Source: Sphingobacteriaceae bacterium
GTDB taxonomy: Bacteria; Bacteroidota; Bacteroidia; B-17B0; Aurantibacillaceae
Direction of reading: 5' to 3'
DNA length: 59,146 nucleotides
NCBI GenBank assembly: GCA_023251725.1
Contig: JAHEYG010000008.1
Coordinates: 1-59,146, forward strand
The position numbers and the translations under genes were made by a program. The notes under the pieces were generated by a model. The model did not search any database. It was not told where the DNA came from and worked only from the letters and a program-made list of their open reading frames with translations. Positions 1 through 6,871 of this stretch are shown in pieces (position 1 is the stretch's first letter; each line of letters opens with the position of its first letter).

Positions 1-1264
1 ATGGCGGACAAAAACGAAATCCATTAGAAACAGCAATGTCGGTTTTAAATTTCCACATCACCGCATCGGTAATTAAATTATCCATTGGCGTTTCAATAAT
101 GTAATAACGCAGTAAAGGAGTTTTACTTTGCCCGAGAACTTCATTTAATATTTTCTTAAATGGTTTTTTGGCTTTTTCAACACTTCGCTTCATATCTTCA
201 TCTTCACCATATTTTTCGGGATCAACGTCCAGCAGTTCATACACTTCATCTTTTATTTTTCCGTTTTCAATAACAATATCCAGTTTACCTACAAAAGAAG
301 CAAACGCTCCCGGTTCGGTAACTTTACTGAATTTTCCTACTAACGGTTCCCTAACACGTTCATGAGTATCGGCGCCTAAAATATAATCCACCCCCTCTGC
401 ATTTTTTTGATTGGATAAATGCACTTGCTGCGATAATCCCATGTGCGATAACACAAACACCATATCGCATCCTCTTTCTTCGCGAAGAATTTTTACATAT
501 TTCTGAATATTCACTTCGGGTTTTGTAAATTTTATTCCTTTAGAATAAGCGGGCGACTGCCGAATAGGTGTTAGCGGATCGTTATATCCTATAAAACCAA
601 TTTTTGTGCCTCCTAAATTAAATATTTGATAGGGCGGAAATAATAAATCGTGATCCAAATCGTCATTATCAAACATGTTTGCACAAACTTTTGCCGCTGT
701 GTAAGTGTTCATGTCGTGAATGAGCATTTGTTTTCCGTAGGCCACTTCCCAATTACCGGGCAACACCAAATCGTAATTTAATTTATTTGCCAATGGAACA
801 ATCGCCGTCCCCATTGTTAAAGAAGCAAGGGCGCTTCCCTGAAAACAATCTCCACCATCGACGATTAATGTATTCATCGGATTTTGTTTTCGTAATTCAG
901 TCAGCATTGTTTTTAGAGTAGCAAATCCTCCGCGCTTTTTAAAGACAGGTTTACCATTCTCCCAAAAAAATTCGTCGTGAATGTCTAGTTGTCCGTGTAT
1001 GTCGGACGTATGTAAGATAGTAAATCGTTGTGCTTTGCCTTTTAGGATAGCGGGATTTTTAATAATCTCTTTTATTTTTCCCTGATCTTGTAACCAATAA
1101 GTAACGGCCGGGCCCAATCCTAAACCAATGGCGCCTAAGCCAACATATTTTAAAAAATCGCGGCGTTGCGAATCGTGTCCTTTCATTTTCTCGCTCGCAT
1201 TCTCAAGCGGCTCGTGGTGACAAGAGCAATCGCAATTTGGTTTATTACATTTTTGGTTGATCAT
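1..1264 (-). CDS. SoxB-like thiosulfohydrolase / 5'-nucleotidase-family metallophosphatase (C-terminus cut off)
   Basis: Partial gene: about 421 codons are visible and the 3' end lies beyond base 1. The N-terminus is Cys-rich (C6, C11, C13, C15), followed by a Tat-like signal QRRDFLK (Arg 34-35) and a hydrophobic stretch. The mature part starts with the metallophosphatase motif HTSDIHGQ. It carries LPGNWEVAYG where ordinary 5'-nucleotidases have GNHE; Trp in this position is a feature I associate with SoxB, the di-manganese enzyme that removes sulfate from the SoxYZ-bound thiosulfate carrier in the periplasm. LSHMGLSQQ and a late NGFRF motif also fit the family. Its ATG overlaps the stop of the upstream Bro-N gene (ATGA), so translation is probably coupled. 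TsdA and YeeE/YedE neighbours support a sulfur role. It could instead be a 5'-nucleotidase-like paralogue; SoxYZ is not visible here. Confidence 0.75.
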   Translation of the reverse strand, partial: MINQKCNKPNCDCSCHHEPLENASEKMKGHDSQRRDFLKYVGLGAIGLGLGPAVTYWLQDQGKIKEIIKNPAILKGKAQRFTILHTSDIHGQLDIHDEFFWENGKPVFKKRGGFATLKTMLTELRKQNPMNTLIVDGGDCFQGSALASLTMGTAIVPLANKLNYDLVLPGNWEVAYGKQMLIHDMNTYTAAKVCANMFDNDDLDHDLLFPPYQIFNLGGTKIGFIGYNDPLTPIRQSPAYSKGIKFTKPEVNIQKYVKILREERGCDMVFVLSHMGLSQQVHLSNQKNAEGVDYILGADTHERVREPLVGKFSKVTEPGAFASFVGKLDIVIENGKIKDEVYELLDVDPEKYGEDEDMKRSVEKAKKPFKKILNEVLGQSKTPLLRYYIIETPMDNLITDAVMWKFKTDIAVSNGFRFCPP

Positions 1265-2103
1265 TTCTTTTTCCCATTTCCTTTATTTAATTGTTTGGTC
1301 TTTTTTCCTTCGTGTAAATAATTGTTTTTTGAAATTACCTTTTCGCCGGTTTTTATTTCTAATGCTTTTCTTGCATTACCGGCAATTGTTCCGCCTTGTC
1401 TGGCTACAACTTTATTTTGAATAAATCCTTTTGGATTTTTTGTCTTTACAATTGCGGTTGTGGAAGCTTCTCCAAGCATTGAAAAAATCAATTCGAGGTC
1501 AGTCATATGATCTCTGAGGTTTTGATTTTTTAACTCTTTTACTTTTTTATATTCCGAAGGCGTCAAACCGAAAGTTGCTTTTGAAATCTCCGCAGTAAGG
1601 ATTGAATATTCTTTTTGTTCTCTAACACCTCTGTTTTTCCATTCTTCGGTCAACTCCTCACGTATAGCAATACTGCGCATACGCTTTTCTATCCATTCGT
1701 CAGGATAACCTTTAAGTTTATATAATTCCCTTGTTCGTTGTGTTGCTAATTCAGGGTTTTCAATTTCATCTAATCTGTCGGAGCCCACTTGCGCTAACCA
1801 AAGTTTAAAAGGTTCTGCTTTCGGTGATGGAATAGATTGTATAATACGCAGAAGCCCTTTTGCATGGGCACAATTCAGTTTCTGTTTTCCACCGGCAGTG
1901 TCAACCGAAAGGGGGTGGACAAATTGTCCCCACCCTTTGGAAAGTTCCACGTCACGCTTGCGCATTTTATTAATGTAATCGTTTGGGTTGGGAGTTTCGG
2001 TCAGCACGTGAATAACATCTGATACAACAAAATACCATTTTTCGTCCGCCTCATTCCAAACAGTCCTTATTTGTTTGCTTTCAAATAATTTTATATTACT
2101 CAT
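1261..2103 (-). CDS. Bro-N domain protein (phage antirepressor-like)
   Basis: A 280-aa protein. Residues 1-110 look like a Bro-N domain (KQIRTVWNEADEKWYFVVSDV, then a YINKMRKRD stretch), the DNA-binding domain of phage antirepressors and baculovirus Bro proteins. The middle part (residues 115-230) resembles chromosomal Bro-N proteins of Bacteroidota, with NPELATQRTRELYK and a helical segment. The C-terminus is very Lys-rich. The stop overlaps the start of the SoxB-like gene by 4 bases, and a decayed fragment lies just upstream. A regulator-like gene of phage type inside a sulfur operon is out of place and suggests an insertion that kept the operon readable. The target is unknown. Confidence 0.8.
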   Translation of the reverse strand: MSNIKLFESKQIRTVWNEADEKWYFVVSDVIHVLTETPNPNDYINKMRKRDVELSKGWGQFVHPLSVDTAGGKQKLNCAHAKGLLRIIQSIPSPKAEPFKLWLAQVGSDRLDEIENPELATQRTRELYKLKGYPDEWIEKRMRSIAIREELTEEWKNRGVREQKEYSILTAEISKATFGLTPSEYKKVKELKNQNLRDHMTDLELIFSMLGEASTTAIVKTKNPKGFIQNKVVARQGGTIAGNARKALEIKTGEKVISKNNYLHEGKKTKQLNKGNGKKK

Positions 2104-2104
2104 T

Positions 2105-2287
2105 TTATTTTTTCAGTAATTTATTTAAATTTCTATCAATATATTTTTCACTTGTAATTAAAGTGGTTTGTATTCTTTTTGCATAACGAATACTGTCTAA
2201 AATTTCTTTTTGTTTTTCTTCTACCAGTTCTTTTTGTTTTTCAACAATTTCTTTTTGTTCGACCCCTTCGGGGTCGTATGTTTGTAA
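2105..2287 (-). pseudogene. Decayed C-terminal fragment of a coiled-coil sensor/phosphatase-type protein
   Basis: An open frame of 60 codons with no plausible start reads EKQKELVEEKQKEILDSIRY, then AKRIQ, and ends LNKLLKK-stop two bases before the Bro-N start. The EEKQKEI-DSIRYAKRIQ signature is the linker that precedes the SpoIIE-type phosphatase domain in many Bacteroidota TPR or histidine-kinase-like proteins. Nothing upstream of the coiled coil remains, and the frame begins inside a palindrome at 2260-2276. I read it as a remnant, although a very short coiled-coil peptide is possible. Confidence 0.5.
2260..2276. repeat. Perfect hairpin (7-bp stem, 3-base loop)
   Basis: CGACCCC-TTC-GGGGTCG is a perfect inverted repeat. 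It lies between the YeeE/YedE gene and the Bro-N gene and has no T-run after it on either strand, so a classical terminator is unlikely. A second palindrome with related TCGAC/GTCGA arms lies 33 bases away. The pair resembles REP-type repeats. Confidence 0.7.
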
Positions 2288-2309
2288 TTATTCGTTATTT
2301 CTATTAACG

Positions 2310-2330
2310 TTCGACTCCGAAGCGGTCGAA
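2310..2330. repeat. Imperfect palindrome directly 3' of the YeeE/YedE gene
   Basis: TTCGAC and GTCGAA arms enclose nine bases. The palindrome ends two bases from the YeeE/YedE stop codon. With the hairpin at 2260-2276 it forms a REP-like pair that may protect or end the upstream mRNA segment. Confidence 0.55.
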
Positions 2331-2332
2331 GA

Positions 2333-2743
2333 TTAGTGCGGCAATTTATTTCTCATTACTCCATAAATATAAGTTCCCAAAACAGCGCTTAATAAAACTA
2401 CTGCAATCACTAAATAACCGCTGCCTATTAAAGCGTATAACGGTCCGGGGCATGCTCCTGTCATGGCCCAGCCTAAGCCAAACATTAAACCGCCAATGAC
2501 ATTTCCCTTTGTAAATTCTTTATCGGCAATTTTAATTTCTTCGCCTGAAATAGTTTTTATATTGAATTTTTTAATGAGTTGAATGGAAATTAATCCCACC
2601 ACAATAGCCGAACAAATAATACCGTACATGTGGAAAGATTGAAAACGAAACATTTCCTGAATGCGAAACCAGGAAATGACTTCAGCCTTAATTAAAATTA
2701 TTCCGAAGATGGTGCCGAGTAATAAAAATTTTATGTTTTTCAT
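2333..2743 (-). CDS. YeeE/YedE family half-transporter (DUF6691-like), C-terminal half
   Basis: A 136-aa membrane protein with about four hydrophobic segments (near residues 3-20, 38-57, 82-95 and 108-130). It carries the family signature GWAMTGACPGP with Cys98. In full-length YeeE/TsuA-type proteins conserved cysteines line the thiosulfate path, and in Bacteroidota the protein is commonly split into two half-genes. Its partner is the next upstream gene. The likely role is import of thiosulfate or another sulfur compound across the inner membrane. The transport direction and substrate are inferred from family and context. Confidence 0.85.
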   Translation of the reverse strand: MKNIKFLLLGTIFGIILIKAEVISWFRIQEMFRFQSFHMYGIICSAIVVGLISIQLIKKFNIKTISGEEIKIADKEFTKGNVIGGLMFGLGWAMTGACPGPLYALIGSGYLVIAVVLLSAVLGTYIYGVMRNKLPH

Positions 2744-2892
2744 AATTTAAAAATTTGATTGTTAGATAAAAAATATTTTATGTTTTCGTTTAAAAAAATT
2801 TGTGTCATTAAAAATAATTGAATAACATAAAACATATAATGAAAAACGCTCAAGTGTTTTTTCTCTTTGTATTCTCCTTTATTATTTTTCAT
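2740..2892 (-). CDS. Possible 50-aa small ORF between the two YeeE/YedE genes
   Basis: The frame starts MKNNKGEYKEKKHL and continues with a hydrophobic middle (FHYMFYVIQLFLM). Its TGA overlaps the ATG of the downstream half-transporter (ATGA), which is the arrangement of translationally coupled genes. I recognise no family, and AT-rich DNA yields such frames easily. The region also carries two copies of ATGAAAAACATA-like sequence, so it may simply be duplicated gene-start DNA. Confidence 0.25.
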   Translation of the reverse strand: MKNNKGEYKEKKHLSVFHYMFYVIQLFLMTQIFLNENIKYFLSNNQIFKL

Positions 2893-2933
2893 TTAATGTT
2901 ATATGTTTTTCATTTTTTAATTGAATAATGCAA

Positions 2934-3494
2934 TTATAAATTCATTATGTAAGGAAGAATGCACCAGGTCATTAATAAACCGCCGGCAAAAAAACAGCAG
3001 GTGGCAATTAAAGAAGGTAACTGTAAATTAGATAAACCCATAATGGCATGACCGGATGTGCAGCCACCGGCGTAACGCGTACCGAAGCCAACAAAAAATC
3101 CACCGATTACCATTAAAATAAATCCTTTCAACGTAAGCAGAGAGGAAAAATTAAAAATATCTTCGGGAATCATTCCTGAATAATTTTTAATACCTAATTG
3201 ATTCATGCTTTCAATGGCGGCATCAGATAACTGAATGGGATTCGGGTTTTTAAAAAAATATCCGGCAATTAGTCCACCGAGCGCAACGCCAAATGCAAAA
3301 ACTAAATTCCACGATTCGGCTTTCCAATCGTATTTAAAAAATTTTGCATTTGTAGGAATACAAGCTGCGCTCATGTGCCGAAGCGTAGAGGAAATTCCAA
3401 AAGTTTTGTTTCCTAAAATTAATAATGCAGGTACCATTAATCCGATTAACGGACCCGAAATGTACCATGGCCAGGGGTGGAAGAGTATATTCAT
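2934..3494 (-). CDS. YeeE/YedE family half-transporter, N-terminal half
   Basis: A 186-aa membrane protein with predicted segments around residues 10-28, 62-80, 122-140 and 160-180. The hallmark GGCTSGH is at residues 143-149, and further cysteines occur at 45, 166, 167 and 178. This motif marks the YeeE/YedE sulfur-compound transporter family (E. coli TsuA type). It pairs with the 136-aa half-gene downstream. It starts 31 bases after the TsdA stop, so one operon is likely: oxidation enzyme, then transporter halves, then the SoxB-like enzyme. Confidence 0.87.
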   Translation of the reverse strand: MNILFHPWPWYISGPLIGLMVPALLILGNKTFGISSTLRHMSAACIPTNAKFFKYDWKAESWNLVFAFGVALGGLIAGYFFKNPNPIQLSDAAIESMNQLGIKNYSGMIPEDIFNFSSLLTLKGFILMVIGGFFVGFGTRYAGGCTSGHAIMGLSNLQLPSLIATCCFFAGGLLMTWCILPYIMNL

Positions 3495-3525
3495 GAGATT
3501 ATTGTTTTATGATATAAATTTAGTT

Positions 3526-4596
3526 TTATTTTTTGGTTGCCGAGCTTGTCGAGGCATTCTTTTTTAACTCCGCAATTTCCTTAAACGGTCCGTACTTATG
3601 TTGTTGCTCGTTAAATTTATCGGCATACGGACCAAAGGGATGATCAACCGGTTTGCCAGCAATTTTTGGCCAGTCGTTACTCAGATCTTTTTTTGGACGC
3701 GGCTGCGAATTTACGAAGGCTGCAACATCCCAGGCTTGTTCGTCGGTTAAATTCGGAGATTCGCCATTAGTACCATACGGCATATTTGATTTTACGTATC
3801 CTGCGAATCGCGAGAGCCGATACAAACCGGCGCCGTTATTGTAGCTACGGTCTCCCCACAAGGGCGGATACTGATACCCCAAACCATCGGCATTTAATTT
3901 TCCTTCGCCGTTTATTCCGTGACAACTTTTGCATTTAAACGAATACACTTCTTTTCCTTTTTGGGGATCGGCAGCACGGTCGAGATAAGCTAATTCGGTT
4001 AAGCCTGCGCCTTTTGGTTTTTCGCCTTTTGGAACATCTTTTCCAAGCCATTTTATGTAGGCGGTGATGGCTTGCATTTCTTTGCTGCTTGTATGGAGCG
4101 CATTGCCGTTTAAACTTCTTTCGAAACAATCGTTAACGCGTTTATAAATACTTTCGATACTGCCCGAACGTTCGCGGAATTTCGGATAAGTAGAAGCCAC
4201 ACCGCTGTAATTATTTCCGAATGGTTTGGTGCCGGCTTCTAAATGGCAATTCTGACAATTCATCCCATTGCTTAAATTTTTTATTTTTCCTTTCACACCC
4301 AAATACACCGAAGTGTGAGCAATTAATTCCCGGCCATAAATAATAAGTTCTGAATTAGATTCTTTTTTTATAAGCGAAGTATCAGGAGCCATCCATAAAT
4401 CGCTCGCTGCGTTTTCAGTAACAGTTTCTGGTGTTTTTGTTTTGGGAATGAATTTTATTTCTGCATTCTCTTTTGAAGAGGGCAATCCGGTAATATTAAT
4501 TACAATAAGAATCACCACTACAATTAATAAAATAATAATTACATTAATTAATTTAGCGATGACCTTTATATAATTTTCTTCGTTGTTGTGTTCCAT
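3526..4596 (-). CDS. tsdA: TsdA-like thiosulfate dehydrogenase, dihaem cytochrome c
   Basis: A 356-aa protein with an uncleaved-looking N-terminal anchor (residues 12-35) and two class-I cytochrome c domains. The haem motifs are CQNCH (114-118) and CKSCH (222-226). NCHLEAGT and the block RVNDCFERSLNG are TsdA signatures; Cys157 sits about 39 residues after the first haem His, matching the unusual Cys axial ligand of TsdA. A Met in NMPYG (272) is a candidate ligand for the second haem. TsdA joins two thiosulfates to tetrathionate, or runs in reverse, in the periplasm. The last residues NASTSSAT are encoded by a REP-like repeat, so the C-terminus may have been altered by insertion. It is the first gene of the sulfur operon seen here. 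Confidence 0.85.
   Translation of the reverse strand: MEHNNEENYIKVIAKLINVIIILLIVVVILIVINITGLPSSKENAEIKFIPKTKTPETVTENAASDLWMAPDTSLIKKESNSELIIYGRELIAHTSVYLGVKGKIKNLSNGMNCQNCHLEAGTKPFGNNYSGVASTYPKFRERSGSIESIYKRVNDCFERSLNGNALHTSSKEMQAITAYIKWLGKDVPKGEKPKGAGLTELAYLDRAADPQKGKEVYSFKCKSCHGINGEGKLNADGLGYQYPPLWGDRSYNNGAGLYRLSRFAGYVKSNMPYGTNGESPNLTDEQAWDVAAFVNSQPRPKKDLSNDWPKIAGKPVDHPFGPYADKFNEQQHKYGPFKEIAELKKNASTSSATKK
3539..3555. repeat. REP-like imperfect palindrome read in frame at the tsdA 3' end
   Basis: On the minus strand the sequence is GCCTCGACAAGCTCGGC, a member of the CTTCGACAAGCTCAG-like palindromes scattered in many bacterial genomes. It encodes most of NASTSSAT at the end of the TsdA-like protein. 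A related sequence lies inside a methyltransferase gene at 20681-20697. Confidence 0.6.
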
Positions 4597-4641
4597 TCCT
4601 AAATAAAGAAATATTTTTTATTAATTAGTTTTAATTTTTCT

Positions 4642-4677
4642 ACCACTTAGGCACTAAGACCACTTAGTTGCACTAAG
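4642..4677. repeat. Left terminal inverted repeat of the GxxExxY cassette
   Basis: This is a 36-bp sequence that matches the reverse complement of 5096-5131 at 28 of 36 positions without gaps. It contains CACTAAG units. The stop codon of the GxxExxY gene begins one base after it. Confidence 0.8.
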
Positions 4678-4678
4678 A

Positions 4679-5089
4679 TTATTCTTTTGGCAATTTCGCA
4701 AATTCTACTGTAACTAGTGGTATTAGTTGTGCTGTAATATTTTCGCAATGAAAATTTATAAGAAGCCCTTTGGGTTTTCCTGTTAATTTCAAATATGACA
4801 ATAATTGTGCTTTAAACAAAGGAATCATTGCCTCCACCGCTTTTAATTCTACAATCACTAAATCATTCACCAGCAAATCTAACTTGAGAGCTCCTCCTAA
4901 ATCTTTCCCTTTATAATTCAATGGAACTTTCATTTGAGATTTTACTTTCAAACCGGAAGTTATCATTTCATCAATTAAACAGGTTTCATAAACCGATTCG
5001 AGTAAACCCGGACCTAATTGTTTATGAACTTCAATTGCGCTTCCAACAATTTTATATGCAACATCATTAATATATTTTTGCGTAATCAT
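4679..5089 (-). CDS. GxxExxY family protein (PD-(D/E)XK nuclease-like fold)
   Basis: A 136-aa protein, typical family length. The signature GLLESVY is at residues 28-34, preceded by the family's VGSAIEVHKQLGPG. A later DLLV...LVIVELKA segment has the D-(x)n-ExK pattern of PD-(D/E)XK nucleases. The biochemical role of the family is not established. The gene is alone on the minus strand, closely enclosed by inverted repeats (4642-4677 and 5096-5131), and is unrelated to the sulfur and sugar genes beside it, so it looks like a mobile or horizontally spread cassette. Confidence 0.88.
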   Translation of the reverse strand: MITQKYINDVAYKIVGSAIEVHKQLGPGLLESVYETCLIDEMITSGLKVKSQMKVPLNYKGKDLGGALKLDLLVNDLVIVELKAVEAMIPLFKAQLLSYLKLTGKPKGLLINFHCENITAQLIPLVTVEFAKLPKE

Positions 5090-5095
5090 ATTTTT

Positions 5096-5131
5096 CTTAG
5101 TGTTTCTTTGTGTTCTTAGTGTCTTAGTGGT
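5096..5131. repeat. Right terminal inverted repeat of the GxxExxY cassette
   Basis: Reverse-complement partner of 4642-4677: 28 of 36 positions identical, equal length, no gaps. It lies 6 bases upstream of the GxxExxY start codon, so it may also hold the gene's promoter or leader. The whole unit, repeat to repeat, is 490 bp. Confidence 0.8.
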
Positions 5132-5155
5132 TTAAATTTAGAAGGAATTTTTTTA

Positions 5156-6583
5156 TTAATGATTTGTTTCATTTGTAGAATCGTAATCGATGCCTTGCGA
5201 TTTTAAAATTGCGGCTGCTTTCCATCCGTAAAATGCCAAATAGGCAAAACAACAAACTCCTACGAAATAACTGAATTGAATTCCCAATAAATTATTTCCC
5301 GCTAACCAACCTTGCAGTAAACTAATAAATCCTCCTCCCATAATCATCATAATTAAAAAACTAGAACCCTGATTGGTAAATTTTCCTAAGCCTGCAATAG
5401 CCAATGTAAAAATACATGGCCACAAAGTTGAACAAAATAATCCCACACTAATAAATGCATAAACACTTACCATCCCATCGGCAAAAATACCAATGAGCAA
5501 TGCTAAAATTCCCATCACCGAAAATAAAAGTAATTGACGCGCCGGATTTCCTTTGCTTAACATATCGCCAATTACCATTGCCACAATTACAAAAACATAT
5601 AAATAAAACGGCGTTAAATCGTGGTTTGCAATTTTATTGACCAATAAAAAAACACCAAAAGCTAAATACGGCATAAAGAATTGCAGAATTTTTTGCGCGC
5701 CCGCTTTTAAATTAAATGCGCCTACAGAACCTGTCCAACGCCCAATCATTAAACTGGCCCAAAATAAAGAAACATAAGGCGCCACATGATTGGTGCCTAA
5801 ATTTAAATGTTGTTTCATAAATTCGGGAAGATTGGAAGCGGTAGAAACTTCAACTCCAACATATAAAAAAATAGCAATCATTCCTAAAACCAACTGTGGA
5901 TATTTTAATGCACTTTTTCGTTCTGTATTTGCAGTGGAAGCAATTTCTTCTGCGTGTTCAATCTTATTGGGCAAACTCGACATCTTAAAAATAATGGCCG
6001 CCAAAATAAACGCGGCTCCTAAAATTAAATACGGAATTTTTACTGCTTCGATACTTTCTAATTTTACGCCTTCGCCTAAGGAACCAAAAATAGCGTAGCT
6101 CACTAAAAGCGGACCAATAGTTGTTCCAAAATTATTTACACCGCCTGCTAAACTTAAACGTTGCGCGCCTTTTTTAGAATCGCCGATGGTTATTACCAAT
6201 GGATTTGCCGCAGTTTGTTGTAAAGAAAATCCTAATCCCACAATAAATAATCCGCTTATCATTAATGGAAATGAAGTTAACTGAGCAGCCGGATAAAATA
6301 ATAAAGTGCCGCAAGCCGAAATAACTAATCCTAATGCAATTCCGTTCTTATAACCAATTTTATTTAAAATATCGCCGCCATTTGCTTTCGATAATAAAAC
6401 ATAAATTAAAGAACCTATAGTATAAGCAACATAAAAAGCAAATGAAATCATTTGTGACTGCCACTGTTCTAAATTTAATTTTTCTTTAAATACCGGAATT
6501 AAAATATCATTGCTCGCTGCCACAAAACCCCAGAAAAAGAAAACCGAAATAAGAATAATTAAATTGGAGGTGGATTTCTGCAT
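5156..6583 (-). CDS. FucP-like sugar MFS transporter
   Basis: A 475-aa protein with about twelve hydrophobic segments. The N-terminus (FFFWGFVAASNDILIPVFK) matches the FHS family of the major facilitator superfamily, represented by E. coli FucP and Bacteroidota glucose/galactose transporters; QQTAANPLVITIG in the fourth segment region is also typical. It should import a hexose or deoxyhexose by proton symport at the inner membrane. The C-terminal tail after the last segment is hydrophilic. It is monocistronic: on one side is the GxxExxY cassette, on the other a folded repeat element in the divergent promoter region. The substrate cannot be read from sequence. Confidence 0.88.
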   Translation of the reverse strand: MQKSTSNLIILISVFFFWGFVAASNDILIPVFKEKLNLEQWQSQMISFAFYVAYTIGSLIYVLLSKANGGDILNKIGYKNGIALGLVISACGTLLFYPAAQLTSFPLMISGLFIVGLGFSLQQTAANPLVITIGDSKKGAQRLSLAGGVNNFGTTIGPLLVSYAIFGSLGEGVKLESIEAVKIPYLILGAAFILAAIIFKMSSLPNKIEHAEEIASTANTERKSALKYPQLVLGMIAIFLYVGVEVSTASNLPEFMKQHLNLGTNHVAPYVSLFWASLMIGRWTGSVGAFNLKAGAQKILQFFMPYLAFGVFLLVNKIANHDLTPFYLYVFVIVAMVIGDMLSKGNPARQLLLFSVMGILALLIGIFADGMVSVYAFISVGLFCSTLWPCIFTLAIAGLGKFTNQGSSFLIMMIMGGGFISLLQGWLAGNNLLGIQFSYFVGVCCFAYLAFYGWKAAAILKSQGIDYDSTNETNH

Positions 6584-6606
6584 AAATAAAAATTTATTCT
6601 AATTAA

Positions 6607-6766
6607 GGGCAGTCCTAAAAATCCACCTTAACAACACACAAGCCGGCTCAAAGGTACACTGTACCTTTGCCCTGTTGAATCACAAAATTTAAATCCTCAT
6701 TTACATAGGTAAACTCCGGTTTAAATTTTGCAATTCGCCTTGATATCTGAATTTTTAGAACCGCCC
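6607..6766. repeat. 160-bp folded intergenic element with nested inverted repeats (MITE-like)
   Basis: The outer arms GGGCAGTCCTAAAAATCCA (6607-6625) and 6748-6766 pair as inverted repeats at 16 of 19 positions. Inside are three further hairpins or stems: AAAGGTAC/GTACCTTT with a 3-base loop (6650-6668); an 11-bp perfect stem CAAAATTTAAA/TTTAAATTTTG (6683-6693 with 6720-6730); and nested in it TTTAC/GTAAA with a 4-base loop (6700-6713). The element fills most of the gap between two divergent genes. It may be a non-autonomous mobile element, a structured RNA or a regulatory site. Confidence 0.7.
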
Positions 6767-6871
6767 TAAAAATAGACATTAAGTTTTTCAAAACCGATAA
6801 AAAATATTATTATTTAATAAACCCAAAACTATTGATAATAAACTCTAATTTTAGAGAATAAATATAAATAA

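Noticed and set aside
168-365. Ser-rich open frame on the plus strand
   Set aside because: It is antisense to the continuous SoxB-like reading frame and has no domain or start signal.
2260-2276. Hairpin considered as a Rho-independent terminator for the transporter gene
   Set aside because: The stem is strong but no T-run follows on either strand, and the downstream genes appear to belong to the same operon.
6650-6668. AAAGGTAC/GTACCTTT considered as a simple transcription-factor operator
   Set aside because: It sits inside a larger element bounded by inverted repeats and next to other stems, so a structural repeat explains it better, though binding by a regulator is not excluded.
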